From positions 1 to 64,000 of the forward strand of contig NZ_JBMVQZ010000006.1 in NCBI RefSeq assembly GCF_049537155.1: a stretch of DNA of 64,000 bases, in the 5' to 3' direction. The notes beneath the pieces were generated by a model. That model was not told the origin of the DNA. It saw only the letters and a program-made list of their open reading frames with translations, and ran no database searches. Positions 1 through 7,216 of the stretch are shown here, one piece after another. Every line of letters starts with the position of its first letter. Within the stretch, counting starts at the first letter, position 1. Origin of the DNA: Limisphaera sp049537155. Lineage in GTDB: Bacteria > Verrucomicrobiota > Verrucomicrobiia > Limisphaerales > Limisphaeraceae. The translations under genes and the position numbers were made by a program.

Positions 1-17
1 TTTTGCAGAAGTGCCTG

Positions 18-92
18 GCTTGTACAAGCTTGAAGTTCAGGTAGCGACCCCCTGGGTTTTGGCTGGTTTGGGCTCGCTACCTGGGTTTTCGG
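18..92. repeat. REP-like inverted and direct repeats left of cas2
   Basis: A perfect 12-bp palindrome GCTTGTACAAGC sits at 18-29. Beyond it GGTAGCGA (40-47) pairs with TCGCTACC (74-81), and the stem can extend by three more pairs past one bulged base. The 10-mer CCTGGGTTTT occurs directly repeated at 51-60 and 80-89. The element is downstream of cas2, where a CRISPR array could begin, but no evenly spaced repeat-spacer pattern is visible before the window edge. It could be a REP element, the degenerate end of an array, or a mobile-element end. Confidence 0.4.
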
Positions 93-110
93 GGGTGCGG
101 TTGGGGGTGT

Positions 111-130
111 GGAGGTCCGCGGAGGTCCGG
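111..130 (+). repeat. Left copy of 20-bp motif flanking cas1-cas2
   Basis: GGAGGTCCGCGGAGGTCCGG is itself a tandem of two GGAGGTCCG-like units. A copy with one mismatch lies at 1773-1792 in the same orientation, so the pair brackets the cas1-cas2 genes. The direct orientation is compatible with a repeat family or with duplication around an inserted cassette; the sequence alone does not decide. Confidence 0.5.
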
Positions 131-181
131 GGTCGGGCTGACGCGAGCGGGGTGAAGGCGGGCTGCGGTGTGGGTGGTGAG

Positions 182-526
182 TCAAATGAGGTAGCAGACG
201 ACGCGGTCGGTGCAGACCATGGTGCCGGCGGTGAGGGTTTGGCGGGCGGCGTGGGCGTCGAGGCGATAGGCCACGAGGCGGTCCTGCTCCGGGTCGATGA
301 GGTCCAGGAGGGTGAGCCAGAGGGTTTCGAACGTGTCCGGGTCGAGGTGGCATTCGAAGATGGAGTATTGAACGCGTACGCCGTAGTCCTCGCAGGCTTT
401 GGCCACGCGGGCGAGGCGTTTGGGGTCGGCGATGTCGTAGGCGAGCACGATGAGCATACGGTCTTGTGCGGGAGGTTTGTGGGCGTAGGGTGCAGCGGGG
501 AAGGCTTCGTACCACCAGGGGTTCAT
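182..526 (-). CDS. cas2: CRISPR-associated endoribonuclease/integrase subunit Cas2
   Basis: Cas2 forms the central dimer of the Cas1-Cas2 complex that inserts new spacers into a CRISPR array. The core begins at residue 24 with the ferredoxin-fold first strand MLIVLAYD, whose aspartate (residue 31 here) is the conserved acidic residue. The core alone, starting at 457, would be 91 residues, a normal Cas2 length. The longer start at 526 is chosen because it leaves only 9 bases after the cas1 stop, as expected for coupled genes; neither start has a clear ribosome binding site. The N-terminal extension (MNPWWYEAF...) is of uncertain reality. The gene follows cas1 directly and no effector or cas4 gene accompanies the pair. 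Confidence 0.85.
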   Translation of the reverse strand: MNPWWYEAFPAAPYAHKPPAQDRMLIVLAYDIADPKRLARVAKACEDYGVRVQYSIFECHLDPDTFETLWLTLLDLIDPEQDRLVAYRLDAHAARQTLTAGTMVCTDRVVCYLI

Positions 527-535
527 GGTGCGGGT

Positions 536-1570
536 TCAGTTGATGAGGAAGGGTTCGAAGGAGTCGGGGTTTTCGAGTGCGGTTTTGAACATGACGGCCT
601 GTTGTTCGAGTTGTTGTCTGATGGTGGTGCGGTGGCCGACGGCTTCGCTGAGGAACTGGCGTTCCATGCGGCGCTCGTATTGGAGGAAGAATTTTCGGCG
701 GCCGTCGGGGTTGAGGAAGCAGCCGCCGTCGCGGGATTCGAAGTGGCCGTGGTTGAGGATGCGATGGGAAAAGAGGTCGAGGGCGAGGGCTTCGACCAGG
801 GCGGGGCGGAAGGGTTCGATCAGGTCGAGTGCCAGGGACCAGCGGCCGTCGTCGGGCGCATGGAGGGTGCCGAGGGCGGGGTCGAGGCCGTGTGCGTGGC
901 AGAAGGCGGTGGCTTCGCTGTAGAGGAGGGTGGCGGCGAAGGAGATACAGGCGTTGACGGGGTTGAGTGGGGGTCGGGTGGAGCGGCGTTCGAAGGGGAA
1001 ATCGTCGGGCAGGAAGGTGGCCCAGGCCTGGTAGTAGCAGGCGGTGGCCAGGCCTTCAAAGCCACGGAGTTCGTCGAGGGTGCCGGCCTGGCGTACGGGG
1101 GTGAACAGTCCCTCGAGCCGGTCGATGGTCTGGCGGGTGAGGGTGGTTTCGGGGTCGGGGGGCTCCTGTTGGGGTCGGCCGGCCTGAAGGCGCTGCAGCA
1201 CGCGGCGTTGGTTGTAGAGCTTGGCGGCCACGATGCGCCGTGCGATCTGCAGGGCGAAGGCGGGGTTCAAAGTGCGCTGGTACTGGCGGATTCGGGTTTG
1301 GCCGGCGGGCTGGAGGGCGGGGAGGAAGCCGCCCAGGTAACGGCCCTGCCAGGAGAAGATCTGTACGGGGATGCCGCGGCGGAGGAGTTCGGCCAGGGCG
1401 GGGGAGGTGAAATGGACGTCCTCGCCTGCGACGACGCGTTCGAGGTCGTGTAGGGGGATGGGCCAGAGGAGGGTTTCTTCGCCGGTTTCGGGGTCGGGAC
1501 CGTGCACCTCGAGTCGTTCGCTGGTGAGGCGGACGTGGAGGTTGGGTTGTGTGAGGATGGCTGTGGGCAT
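536..1570 (-). CDS. cas1: CRISPR-associated integrase Cas1
   Basis: Cas1 is the metal-dependent integrase of CRISPR adaptation. The 344-residue product has an N-terminal beta domain (to about residue 80, with GIPVQIFSWQGRYLGGF) and an alpha-helical catalytic domain. The expected metal ligands are visible as E172 in GFEGLAT, H237 in GTLHAPDDGR and D249 in LALDLIEPFRP, so the enzyme looks intact. The start at 1570 is chosen because recognisable Cas1 sequence begins at MPTAILTQ; the open frame further upstream is low-complexity and Arg/Pro-rich. There is no cas3, cas8, cas10, cas7 or cas5 within the window, so either the effector lies beyond the left edge or this is a stand-alone adaptation module. 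The C-terminal sequence resembles the compact Cas1 proteins of type III or I loci, but subtype cannot be assigned. Confidence 0.93.
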   Translation of the reverse strand: MPTAILTQPNLHVRLTSERLEVHGPDPETGEETLLWPIPLHDLERVVAGEDVHFTSPALAELLRRGIPVQIFSWQGRYLGGFLPALQPAGQTRIRQYQRTLNPAFALQIARRIVAAKLYNQRRVLQRLQAGRPQQEPPDPETTLTRQTIDRLEGLFTPVRQAGTLDELRGFEGLATACYYQAWATFLPDDFPFERRSTRPPLNPVNACISFAATLLYSEATAFCHAHGLDPALGTLHAPDDGRWSLALDLIEPFRPALVEALALDLFSHRILNHGHFESRDGGCFLNPDGRRKFFLQYERRMERQFLSEAVGHRTTIRQQLEQQAVMFKTALENPDSFEPFLIN

Positions 1571-1902
1571 GGCAGCGGTCGGGTTCAGGTTCGAGCGGGA
1601 TGGGTGAGGGGCCGGGCGGCGCGGGGCGTCGTGGTTCGGACCGCCGGGGCCCGGCGCGCGGACCGGTTGTGGCGCGGGCGGGCGGTGCAGTCGGTCTGAG
1701 CGGGTGTGTGATGGTCGTTCGGCATATCCGGTCATTTTGGTAGCGCGGGCGGGCGGGGTTTTGCCAGTGTTCGGAGGTCTGCGGAGGTCCGGCCGTGGCG
1801 GCGCTGCTGCGGGGGTGCGGGAGGGTGGTCCGGGCGTGGGGGGGCAAACCGGGCAGGGGGGGCCGCTTTACACTGGGAACGGGGCGTCTCTATGCTGCGG
1901 GG
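1571..1902. other. Intergenic region with repeat, divergent cas1/aroB upstream zone
   Basis: This 332-bp stretch separates divergent cas1 and aroB. It is extremely G-rich apart from a short AT-richer island near 1715-1740, the likeliest place for a cas1 promoter. A GGTAGCG at 1739-1745 echoes the one at 40-46, and the second copy of the 20-bp flank motif (GGAGGTCTGCGGAGGTCCGG) is at 1773-1792. I see no convincing gene here; the open frames in it lack any family signature. Confidence 0.5.
1773..1792 (+). repeat. Right copy of 20-bp motif flanking cas1-cas2
   Basis: GGAGGTCTGCGGAGGTCCGG differs from the copy at 111-130 at one base and has the same orientation. It lies about 200 bp upstream of the cas1 start. 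See the left copy for interpretation. Confidence 0.5.
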
Positions 1903-2985
1903 GTGCGCACGGTTCATGTATCGCTGGGGGAACGGAGTTACGACATTCACGTGGGGACGGGCCTGTTGCCGCGGCTGGGTGAGTGGTGCCGTGAGTTGGG
2001 GCTCAGCCGGCGTGCTGCGGTGATTACGGACACGCGGGTGGCGGAGCATCATCTGGAGGCGGTGATGCGGAGTCTGCGGGCGGCGGGGTTCGATCCGGTG
2101 GCGGTGACGGTGCCGGCGGGGGAGGGGTCGAAGCAGTGGCGGCAGGTGCAGCGGTGTCACGATGCGCTGGCAGCGGCGCGGTTGGAACGGCGGTCGTTGG
2201 TGGTGGCGTTGGGCGGGGGTGTGGTGGGGGACCTGGCCGGGTTTGTGGCGGCGACGTACCTGCGGGGGGTGCCGTTTGTGCAGGTGCCCACGACGTTGTT
2301 GGCGCAGGTGGACAGTTCGGTGGGGGGCAAGGTGGGGATCAACCTGCGGGCGGGGAAGAATCTGGTGGGGGCGTTTTACCAGCCGCGGTTGGTGGTGGCG
2401 GATCTGGAGACGCTGGGGACGTTGCCGGAGCGGGAGTACCGGGCCGGGTTGGCGGAGGTGATCAAGTACGGGGCGATCGCCGACGCGGCTTTGCTGGGGC
2501 TGGTGGAGTCGGGCATGGACCGGCTGTTGCGGAAGGACCCGGGCGTGTTGGAGCCTGTGGTGGCGCGTTGTTGCGAGATCAAGGCGGAGGTGGTGTCGGC
2601 CGACGAGCGGGAGGGCGGGCGGCGGGAGATCCTCAATTTCGGGCACACGATCGGGCACGCGTGGGAGGCGCTGGCGGGGTACGGCCGTTGGCTGCATGGT
2701 GAGGCGATTGCCGTGGGGCAGGTGCTGGAGGCGGAGCTGTCGTGCCGGCGGTTGGGTCTGGCGCGGGGCGATCGTGACCGGCTGGAACGCGTTTTGGCGG
2801 CGGCCGGGTTGCCGACGCGGGTGCGTTGGACCGGACGCCGGGTGGATCGGTTGTTGGAGGTGATGCGTCTGGACAAGAAGGTGCGGGACGGGCGGATCCG
2901 GTTCGTGCTGTTGGCGGAACTGGGTCGGGCCGAGTGGGGGCATGTGGTCGAGGAGGCGCAGATCCGGGAGGTTTTGTTGGGATAG
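1903..2985 (+). CDS. aroB: 3-dehydroquinate synthase
   Basis: AroB converts DAHP to 3-dehydroquinate, the second step of the shikimate pathway, in the cytoplasm with NAD+ and a divalent metal. The 360-residue product has the NAD-binding GGGVVGDLAGF motif (about 104-114), PTTLLAQVDSSVGGK (129-143), and the metal-site segments EVIKYG (185 on), FGHTIGH (246-252) and LHGEAIAVG. The GTG at 1903 is chosen because homology begins at VRTVHVSLGERSYDI and this gives the usual family length. The frame is open upstream to 1795 but that part looks non-coding. The next gene starts 15 bases after the stop, so they are probably cotranscribed. Confidence 0.95.
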   Translation: MRTVHVSLGERSYDIHVGTGLLPRLGEWCRELGLSRRAAVITDTRVAEHHLEAVMRSLRAAGFDPVAVTVPAGEGSKQWRQVQRCHDALAAARLERRSLVVALGGGVVGDLAGFVAATYLRGVPFVQVPTTLLAQVDSSVGGKVGINLRAGKNLVGAFYQPRLVVADLETLGTLPEREYRAGLAEVIKYGAIADAALLGLVESGMDRLLRKDPGVLEPVVARCCEIKAEVVSADEREGGRREILNFGHTIGHAWEALAGYGRWLHGEAIAVGQVLEAELSCRRLGLARGDRDRLERVLAAAGLPTRVRWTGRRVDRLLEVMRLDKKVRDGRIRFVLLAELGRAEWGHVVEEAQIREVLLG

Positions 2986-3000
2986 GGAAAGGGGGTGGCG

Positions 3001-3597
3001 ATGGCCGGCGTGGTGGAGACGATGGTGCGGGAGTATTTCGAGCAGCTGGGCTTTCTGGTGCGCCAGGAGCGGAAGTACGTGACGCCGTCGCGGCGGGAGG
3101 CCGAGGACGGCGACTTTCTGGTGGTGCATCCGCAGCCGGTGCAGGGTGAGGAGGCCCTGCCGTTTGTGCTGGGGACGGCCGAGGTGCTGCGGTTGGCGCG
3201 TGCGGTGGTGGGGGTGCGGGGCTGGCACGTGGAGGTGCTGAGCCCGGCGCGGCTGCGGTCCGTGCCGGAGGTGCTGCGGTTTGTGGAGCCCTCGGCGTGG
3301 AAGCGGGCCCTGCACGCGCTGGGGCCGGGGCCGACACCCCACCGGTTGCTGGTGATATCGGGTTTGCCACGCGACGAGTCGGAGCGACAGGAGACGGTGG
3401 AAGTGCTGCGCCGGCGTGGGGTGGACGGTGTGTTGCCGTTGCGGACGATTCTGGCGGAGCTGGTGGGCGCGGTGGAACCGAACCGGAACTACCTGCGGTC
3501 GGACCTTTTTCAAACGCTGCGTCTTTTGAAGCGTTACGGTTTTCTGGCGCTGCCGCAGATGGAGTTGTTCCCGCGGCAGGGCCGGTCGCGGTCCTGA
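3001..3597 (+). CDS. Conserved-looking protein of unknown function after aroB
   Basis: I do not recognise this 198-residue protein. It has no signal peptide or membrane segment and ends in a short basic tail. The N-terminus (VREYFEQLGFLVRQERKY, then a DGDFLV segment) has the cadence of a PD-(D/E)XK nuclease-like alpha/beta fold, but no complete catalytic signature can be traced, so this is only a guess. A later segment HRLLVISGLPRDE followed by LRRRGVDGVL suggests a second alpha/beta unit. The ATG at 3001 has a purine-rich stretch (gggaaaggggg) at good spacing; a GTG at 2995 is possible. It sits 15 bases after aroB and 170 bases before rpsO. Confidence 0.7.
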   Translation: MAGVVETMVREYFEQLGFLVRQERKYVTPSRREAEDGDFLVVHPQPVQGEEALPFVLGTAEVLRLARAVVGVRGWHVEVLSPARLRSVPEVLRFVEPSAWKRALHALGPGPTPHRLLVISGLPRDESERQETVEVLRRRGVDGVLPLRTILAELVGAVEPNRNYLRSDLFQTLRLLKRYGFLALPQMELFPRQGRSRS

Positions 3598-3767
3598 GGA
3601 GGGGTGGACCGGGGCAGCCGGGAGGAAGGAACCGTGCCTCCGGCGCGGGGCGGTGGAGAATCGTGTGGGGGTGGGGTCGGCTGAAGGGCGGGTGGATGGT
3701 GGCGGGGAAAGGGCTTTACAGGGGCGGTGAGGGCGGCATACGTTACGGGCGGTTCAAACAGCGATTT

Positions 3768-4025
3768 ATGGAATCGAAGAAACAGATTATTGACAGTTTC
3801 AAGCTGCACGAGCGGGATACGGGATCGGCCGACGTGCAGATCGCGCTTTTGACACAGCGGATCAACCACCTGACGGAGCATCTGCAACGGAACAAGAAGG
3901 ATCACAGCTCGCGTCGGGGGTTGTTGATGATGGTGAGCCAGCGTCGGCGGCTGTTGGATTATCTGAAGCGGACGGCGCACGACCGGTACGTGGCCGTGAC
4001 GCAGAAGCTGGGCTTGCGCCATTGA
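3768..4025 (+). CDS. rpsO: 30S ribosomal protein S15
   Basis: S15 binds 16S rRNA early in assembly of the small-subunit platform. The product is 85 residues, close to the family's usual 88-89, and shows the signature helices with HERDTGSADVQIALLTQRI, LTEHL..NKKDHSSRRGL and RRRLLDYLK. The ATG at 3768 gives the canonical start (MESKKQIIDSF). The order rpsO-pnp is widely conserved and holds here, with a 235-bp gap between the two genes. Confidence 0.97.
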   Translation: MESKKQIIDSFKLHERDTGSADVQIALLTQRINHLTEHLQRNKKDHSSRRGLLMMVSQRRRLLDYLKRTAHDRYVAVTQKLGLRH

Positions 4026-4260
4026 CACGCTGTGTCCAGACGGGTCGGCCCGGGCGTCGTGGGGACGCACGGGTTTTCGCATTTCTCGGACCCCTGCTTT
4101 TCGGGATGGCGGGCGCGGTCGTCCCGCGAGGCGGCAAGGTGAAGCAACCGCGCCGAAACCGGCCCCGTTGCCGGCGGGCAATTTCAATCAGTTCCGATTC
4201 TGCTGATTCGGGTTTGATTGAAGTTTCTCGGCGGCAACGGCGGCCCACAGAAGATCCGAC
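4026..4260 (+). promoter_or_regulatory. rpsO-pnp spacer with stem-loops
   Basis: The spacer contains short hairpins just ahead of pnp: TTGCC/GGCAA around 4170-4183 and AATCAG/CTGATT around 4187-4209. In other bacteria the pnp leader folds into a structure cut by RNase III and used in PNPase autocontrol, so these stems are candidates for the same role. The stems are short and no structure was computed. Confidence 0.3.
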
Positions 4261-6681
4261 ATGCAAACCAAAGTGACCGCCCTGGTGGGCGAAGCTCCGA
4301 TTACCATTGAGACGGGCAAGATTGCCAAGCAGGCCGACGGGGCCGTAACGGTTCAGCTGGGAGAGACCATCGTGATCGTGGCCGCGGTGGGGGCCACCAA
4401 ACCGCGTGAGGGCGCGGATTTCTTCCCTTTGACGGTGGACTACCGGGAGAAGGCTGCGGCGGCGGGTCGTTTCCCCGGCGGTTACTTCAAACGGGAGGGC
4501 CGGCCCACCGAGAAGGAAATCGTCACATCACGCATGATTGACCGGCCGATCCGGCCGTTGTTTCCCAAGGGATGGTTCAACGAGGTGCAGGTCCAGGCCA
4601 TCGTGCTGAGCGCCGACGGGCAGAACGACCCCGACATCCTCTGCGTCAACGGTGCCTCGGCGGCCCTGATGGTGAGCGACATCCCCTGGGACGGCCCGGT
4701 GGCGGCCGTGCGCATCGGCCGCATCAACGGCCGGTTCGTTATCAATCCCACGCACGACGACCTCGAGCGGAGCGACCTGGACCTGGTGTACGTGGGCACC
4801 GAAAAGGAGCTCATCATGTTCGAGGGCTCGGCCAGGGAGATCAGCGAGGCGGATTTCCTGGCGGCGCTGGAGTTCGGCCATCAGGCCATCCAGCCCCTCA
4901 TCGCGGCGCAAAAGGAGCTGGCCGAGCGGGCCGGCAGACCGAAGCGGAGCATTACGATTCAAAAGGCGCCGGAGGCCATTCTGCAACGGGCGCGCGAGCT
5001 GGCGGGGGACCGCGTGGTGCCGGCGCTGTTGACGCCGGGCAAGCTGGCGCGTGAGGAGGCCGTGAACGCCCTGTTCGAGGAGGTGAACCGAAAACTCGTG
5101 GAGGAATTCGGCACCGAGCAGGTCACCGAATTCGTCCAGAGAGAGGTTCAGTACCACATCCAGCGCGCGGCCATCCGGGACCTGATCCTCAACCAGGGCA
5201 GGCGGATGGACGGCCGGCCGATGGACGCCCTCCGGCCCATCTCGTGCGAGGTGGGGCTGTTGCCGCGGGCGCACGGTTCGGCCCTCTTCACCCGCGGCGA
5301 GACGCAGGCGATGGTGCTGGCCACGTTGGGCACCGGCGAGGACGCCCAGGAATTCGACGCCTACACCGGTGGTGCCACCGAGAAACGGTTCATCCTGCAC
5401 TACAACTTCCCGAACTTCTCGGTGGGCGAGACCGGGCGGATCACCGGGCCCGGCCGGCGGGAGATCGGCCACGGGAACCTGGCCGAGCGCTCGCTGGCGC
5501 CGCTGCTGCCGCTGGACGACTACCCGTACTCGATCCGCGTGACCAGCGAGATCATGGAGTCGAACGGGTCCACCTCGATGGCCACCGTGTGCGGGGGGTC
5601 GCTGGCCCTGATGGATGCAGGCATTCCCCTGCAACGGGCCGTGGCCGGCATCAGCATCGGATTGGTCACGGAGTACGATCCGGAAGGAAACCTGGCCCGG
5701 TACCAGTTGCTGACCGACATCATCGGCGCGGAGGACCACTTTGGCGACATGGACTGCAAGATCGCCGGGTCGGACCGCGGGATCACGGGGTTTCAGCTGG
5801 ACTTGAAGCTGCGCGGGCTGCCGCTCAACGTCATTGCCGAAGCGGTTGAACGCGCTCGCGTGGCGCGCCTGGCGATCCTGGAGGAGATGAACAAGGTCCT
5901 GCCGGCGCCGCGGCCGCAGCTCAGCAAGTACGCCCCGAGGATCCTCACCCTCAAGATCGATCCGGAGAAGATCGGCACCCTCATCGGGCCCGGCGGCAAG
6001 AACATCAAGAAGCTGGTGGACGAGTCCGGGTGCGAGATCGACATTGAGGACGACGGGACGGTTCACATCTACTCGGTGTCGGAGGAGGGGATGAAGATTG
6101 CCCGGGAGGCGATCGAGGCCCTGTCCGCCGAGGCCGAGGTGGGTAAGATCTACCGCGGCAAGGTGGTCACGATCAAAGACTTCGGTGCGTTCGTGGAGTT
6201 CCTGCCGGGCAAGGACGGTCTGGTCCACATCAGCGAGCTGGCCAACTTCCGCGTCAAGAAGGCGGAGGACATCGTCAAGATCGGCGATGAGATCTGGGTC
6301 AAGGTGCTGGGCGTGGACGAGAAGGGACGGGTGCGCCTGTCGCGCAAGGCGGCGATGAACGAGCGCGACGCCCAGATGGCTGCCCAGCAGGGAGGTGGTG
6401 GCGGAGAAGGTGCGGCGGCTGCGCCGGCAGAACGGGAGTCAGGTGCATCCGGCGCGTCCGGCGAGGACACGCACCGGTCAGAGGGGGCATCCGCAGCCGC
6501 TTCCCAGGGTCGGTCCCAGGCTGCGACGGCGCAGGGGCCTCATGGTGGCAACCGGCCGGCTGAGCGTTCGCAACCGCGGCACGAATCGCGTGACCGGGGC
6601 GGGCACCGTCCCGACCGCGGTCACGGCCATCGGCGTCGCGGCGGCCGGGGCGGGGGAAACCGCAACCGCGATCGCCGGTAG
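4261..6681 (+). CDS. pnp: Polynucleotide phosphorylase
   Basis: PNPase is the 3'-to-5' phosphorolytic exoribonuclease of the RNA degradosome. The 806-residue protein has two RNase PH domains (roughly 10-230 and 310-545) joined by a helical domain, then a KH domain around 558-620 (IGTLIGPGGKNIKKL) and an S1 domain around 625-692 (GKIYRGKVVTIKDFGAFVEFLPGK is its core region). The catalytic-domain motifs FTRGETQ and GDMDCKIAGSD are present. The body matches the usual ~700 residues, but about 105 extra residues follow: an Ala/Gly/Ser-rich linker and then an Arg/Gly/His-rich tail, which could bind RNA or protein partners. Confidence 0.97.
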   Translation: MQTKVTALVGEAPITIETGKIAKQADGAVTVQLGETIVIVAAVGATKPREGADFFPLTVDYREKAAAAGRFPGGYFKREGRPTEKEIVTSRMIDRPIRPLFPKGWFNEVQVQAIVLSADGQNDPDILCVNGASAALMVSDIPWDGPVAAVRIGRINGRFVINPTHDDLERSDLDLVYVGTEKELIMFEGSAREISEADFLAALEFGHQAIQPLIAAQKELAERAGRPKRSITIQKAPEAILQRARELAGDRVVPALLTPGKLAREEAVNALFEEVNRKLVEEFGTEQVTEFVQREVQYHIQRAAIRDLILNQGRRMDGRPMDALRPISCEVGLLPRAHGSALFTRGETQAMVLATLGTGEDAQEFDAYTGGATEKRFILHYNFPNFSVGETGRITGPGRREIGHGNLAERSLAPLLPLDDYPYSIRVTSEIMESNGSTSMATVCGGSLALMDAGIPLQRAVAGISIGLVTEYDPEGNLARYQLLTDIIGAEDHFGDMDCKIAGSDRGITGFQLDLKLRGLPLNVIAEAVERARVARLAILEEMNKVLPAPRPQLSKYAPRILTLKIDPEKIGTLIGPGGKNIKKLVDESGCEIDIEDDGTVHIYSVSEEGMKIAREAIEALSAEAEVGKIYRGKVVTIKDFGAFVEFLPGKDGLVHISELANFRVKKAEDIVKIGDEIWVKVLGVDEKGRVRLSRKAAMNERDAQMAAQQGGGGGEGAAAAPAERESGASGASGEDTHRSEGASAAASQGRSQAATAQGPHGGNRPAERSQPRHESRDRGGHRPDRGHGHRRRGGRGGGNRNRDRR

Positions 6682-7216
6682 ACCCCTACGCCTGCCTGGC
6701 CCGAGGCGCGTCCGCCGGAGGCCACCCCACGCGGCCAACGGTCGAATGGCCCGCCGTGGTTGTCCGGGCTCACCCGGGCGGGCGGATTGGTTTTTCCCGA
6801 CGGCGCTCGATCGAGCGCCGTCTTTTTCGTTTGCCAGCATCGAGGGCACTGGCCGGTTCCGGGGCGACCTGCGGAGGCGGGGGCGGCGCGCCATGGTTCA
6901 GCCGCGGGTTCGGCTTCGCCGGCTGCATCGCAGTCCTGCGAACCTTGGAATGCCCCGAAGTGATTGGCAAACATTCGAACCGCTCCTTGCACAGGGCACG
7001 GCCCCGCAGCCGCGCCTGCCCGCCACAGGAAGGTGACGGCCGTTTGATCGGGCCCGGGTGAGCGTATCCGCGTGGGCTGTGGAGTGCGCCGGATCTTTTT
7101 TGCACGCACAAGAACCGCGCGGGCTGGAGGTGTCGTGTGGACGGGGCCCTGTGGCACCGCGGCAGCGCACGCCGCGCCGCGCGGCGTTGCCGGAGGCGAT
7201 CCCGCCGGGGGCAGGG
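6682..7216. other. Intergenic region between pnp and nadB
   Basis: The two flanking genes converge on this 535-bp stretch. Apart from the terminator at 6799-6827 I see no feature. Open frames here have no family signature, and no tRNA-like T-loop with matching stem was found. Confidence 0.5.
6799..6827 (+). terminator. Rho-independent terminator after pnp
   Basis: A perfect 24-bp palindrome (arm GACGGCGCTCGA, 6799-6822) is followed by TTTTT. It lies about 120 bp downstream of the pnp stop and has no T-run on the opposite strand, so it terminates rightward transcription. Confidence 0.8.

Noticed and set aside
1..181. CRISPR array next to cas2
   Set aside because: Short repeats exist but there is no regular repeat-spacer pattern; an array may lie further left.
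11..1453. 480-codon plus-strand frame across cas1-cas2
   Set aside because: It is antisense to both proteins, both of which show full motifs; its Gly/Val/Glu-rich product has no signature.
182..1792. Casposon (Cas1-encoding transposon)
   Set aside because: No DNA polymerase B, no terminal inverted repeats, and a true Cas2 partner is present.
6960..7010. tRNA-like T-loop (ttcgaacc)
   Set aside because: The flanking bases do not form a T-stem or acceptor stem.
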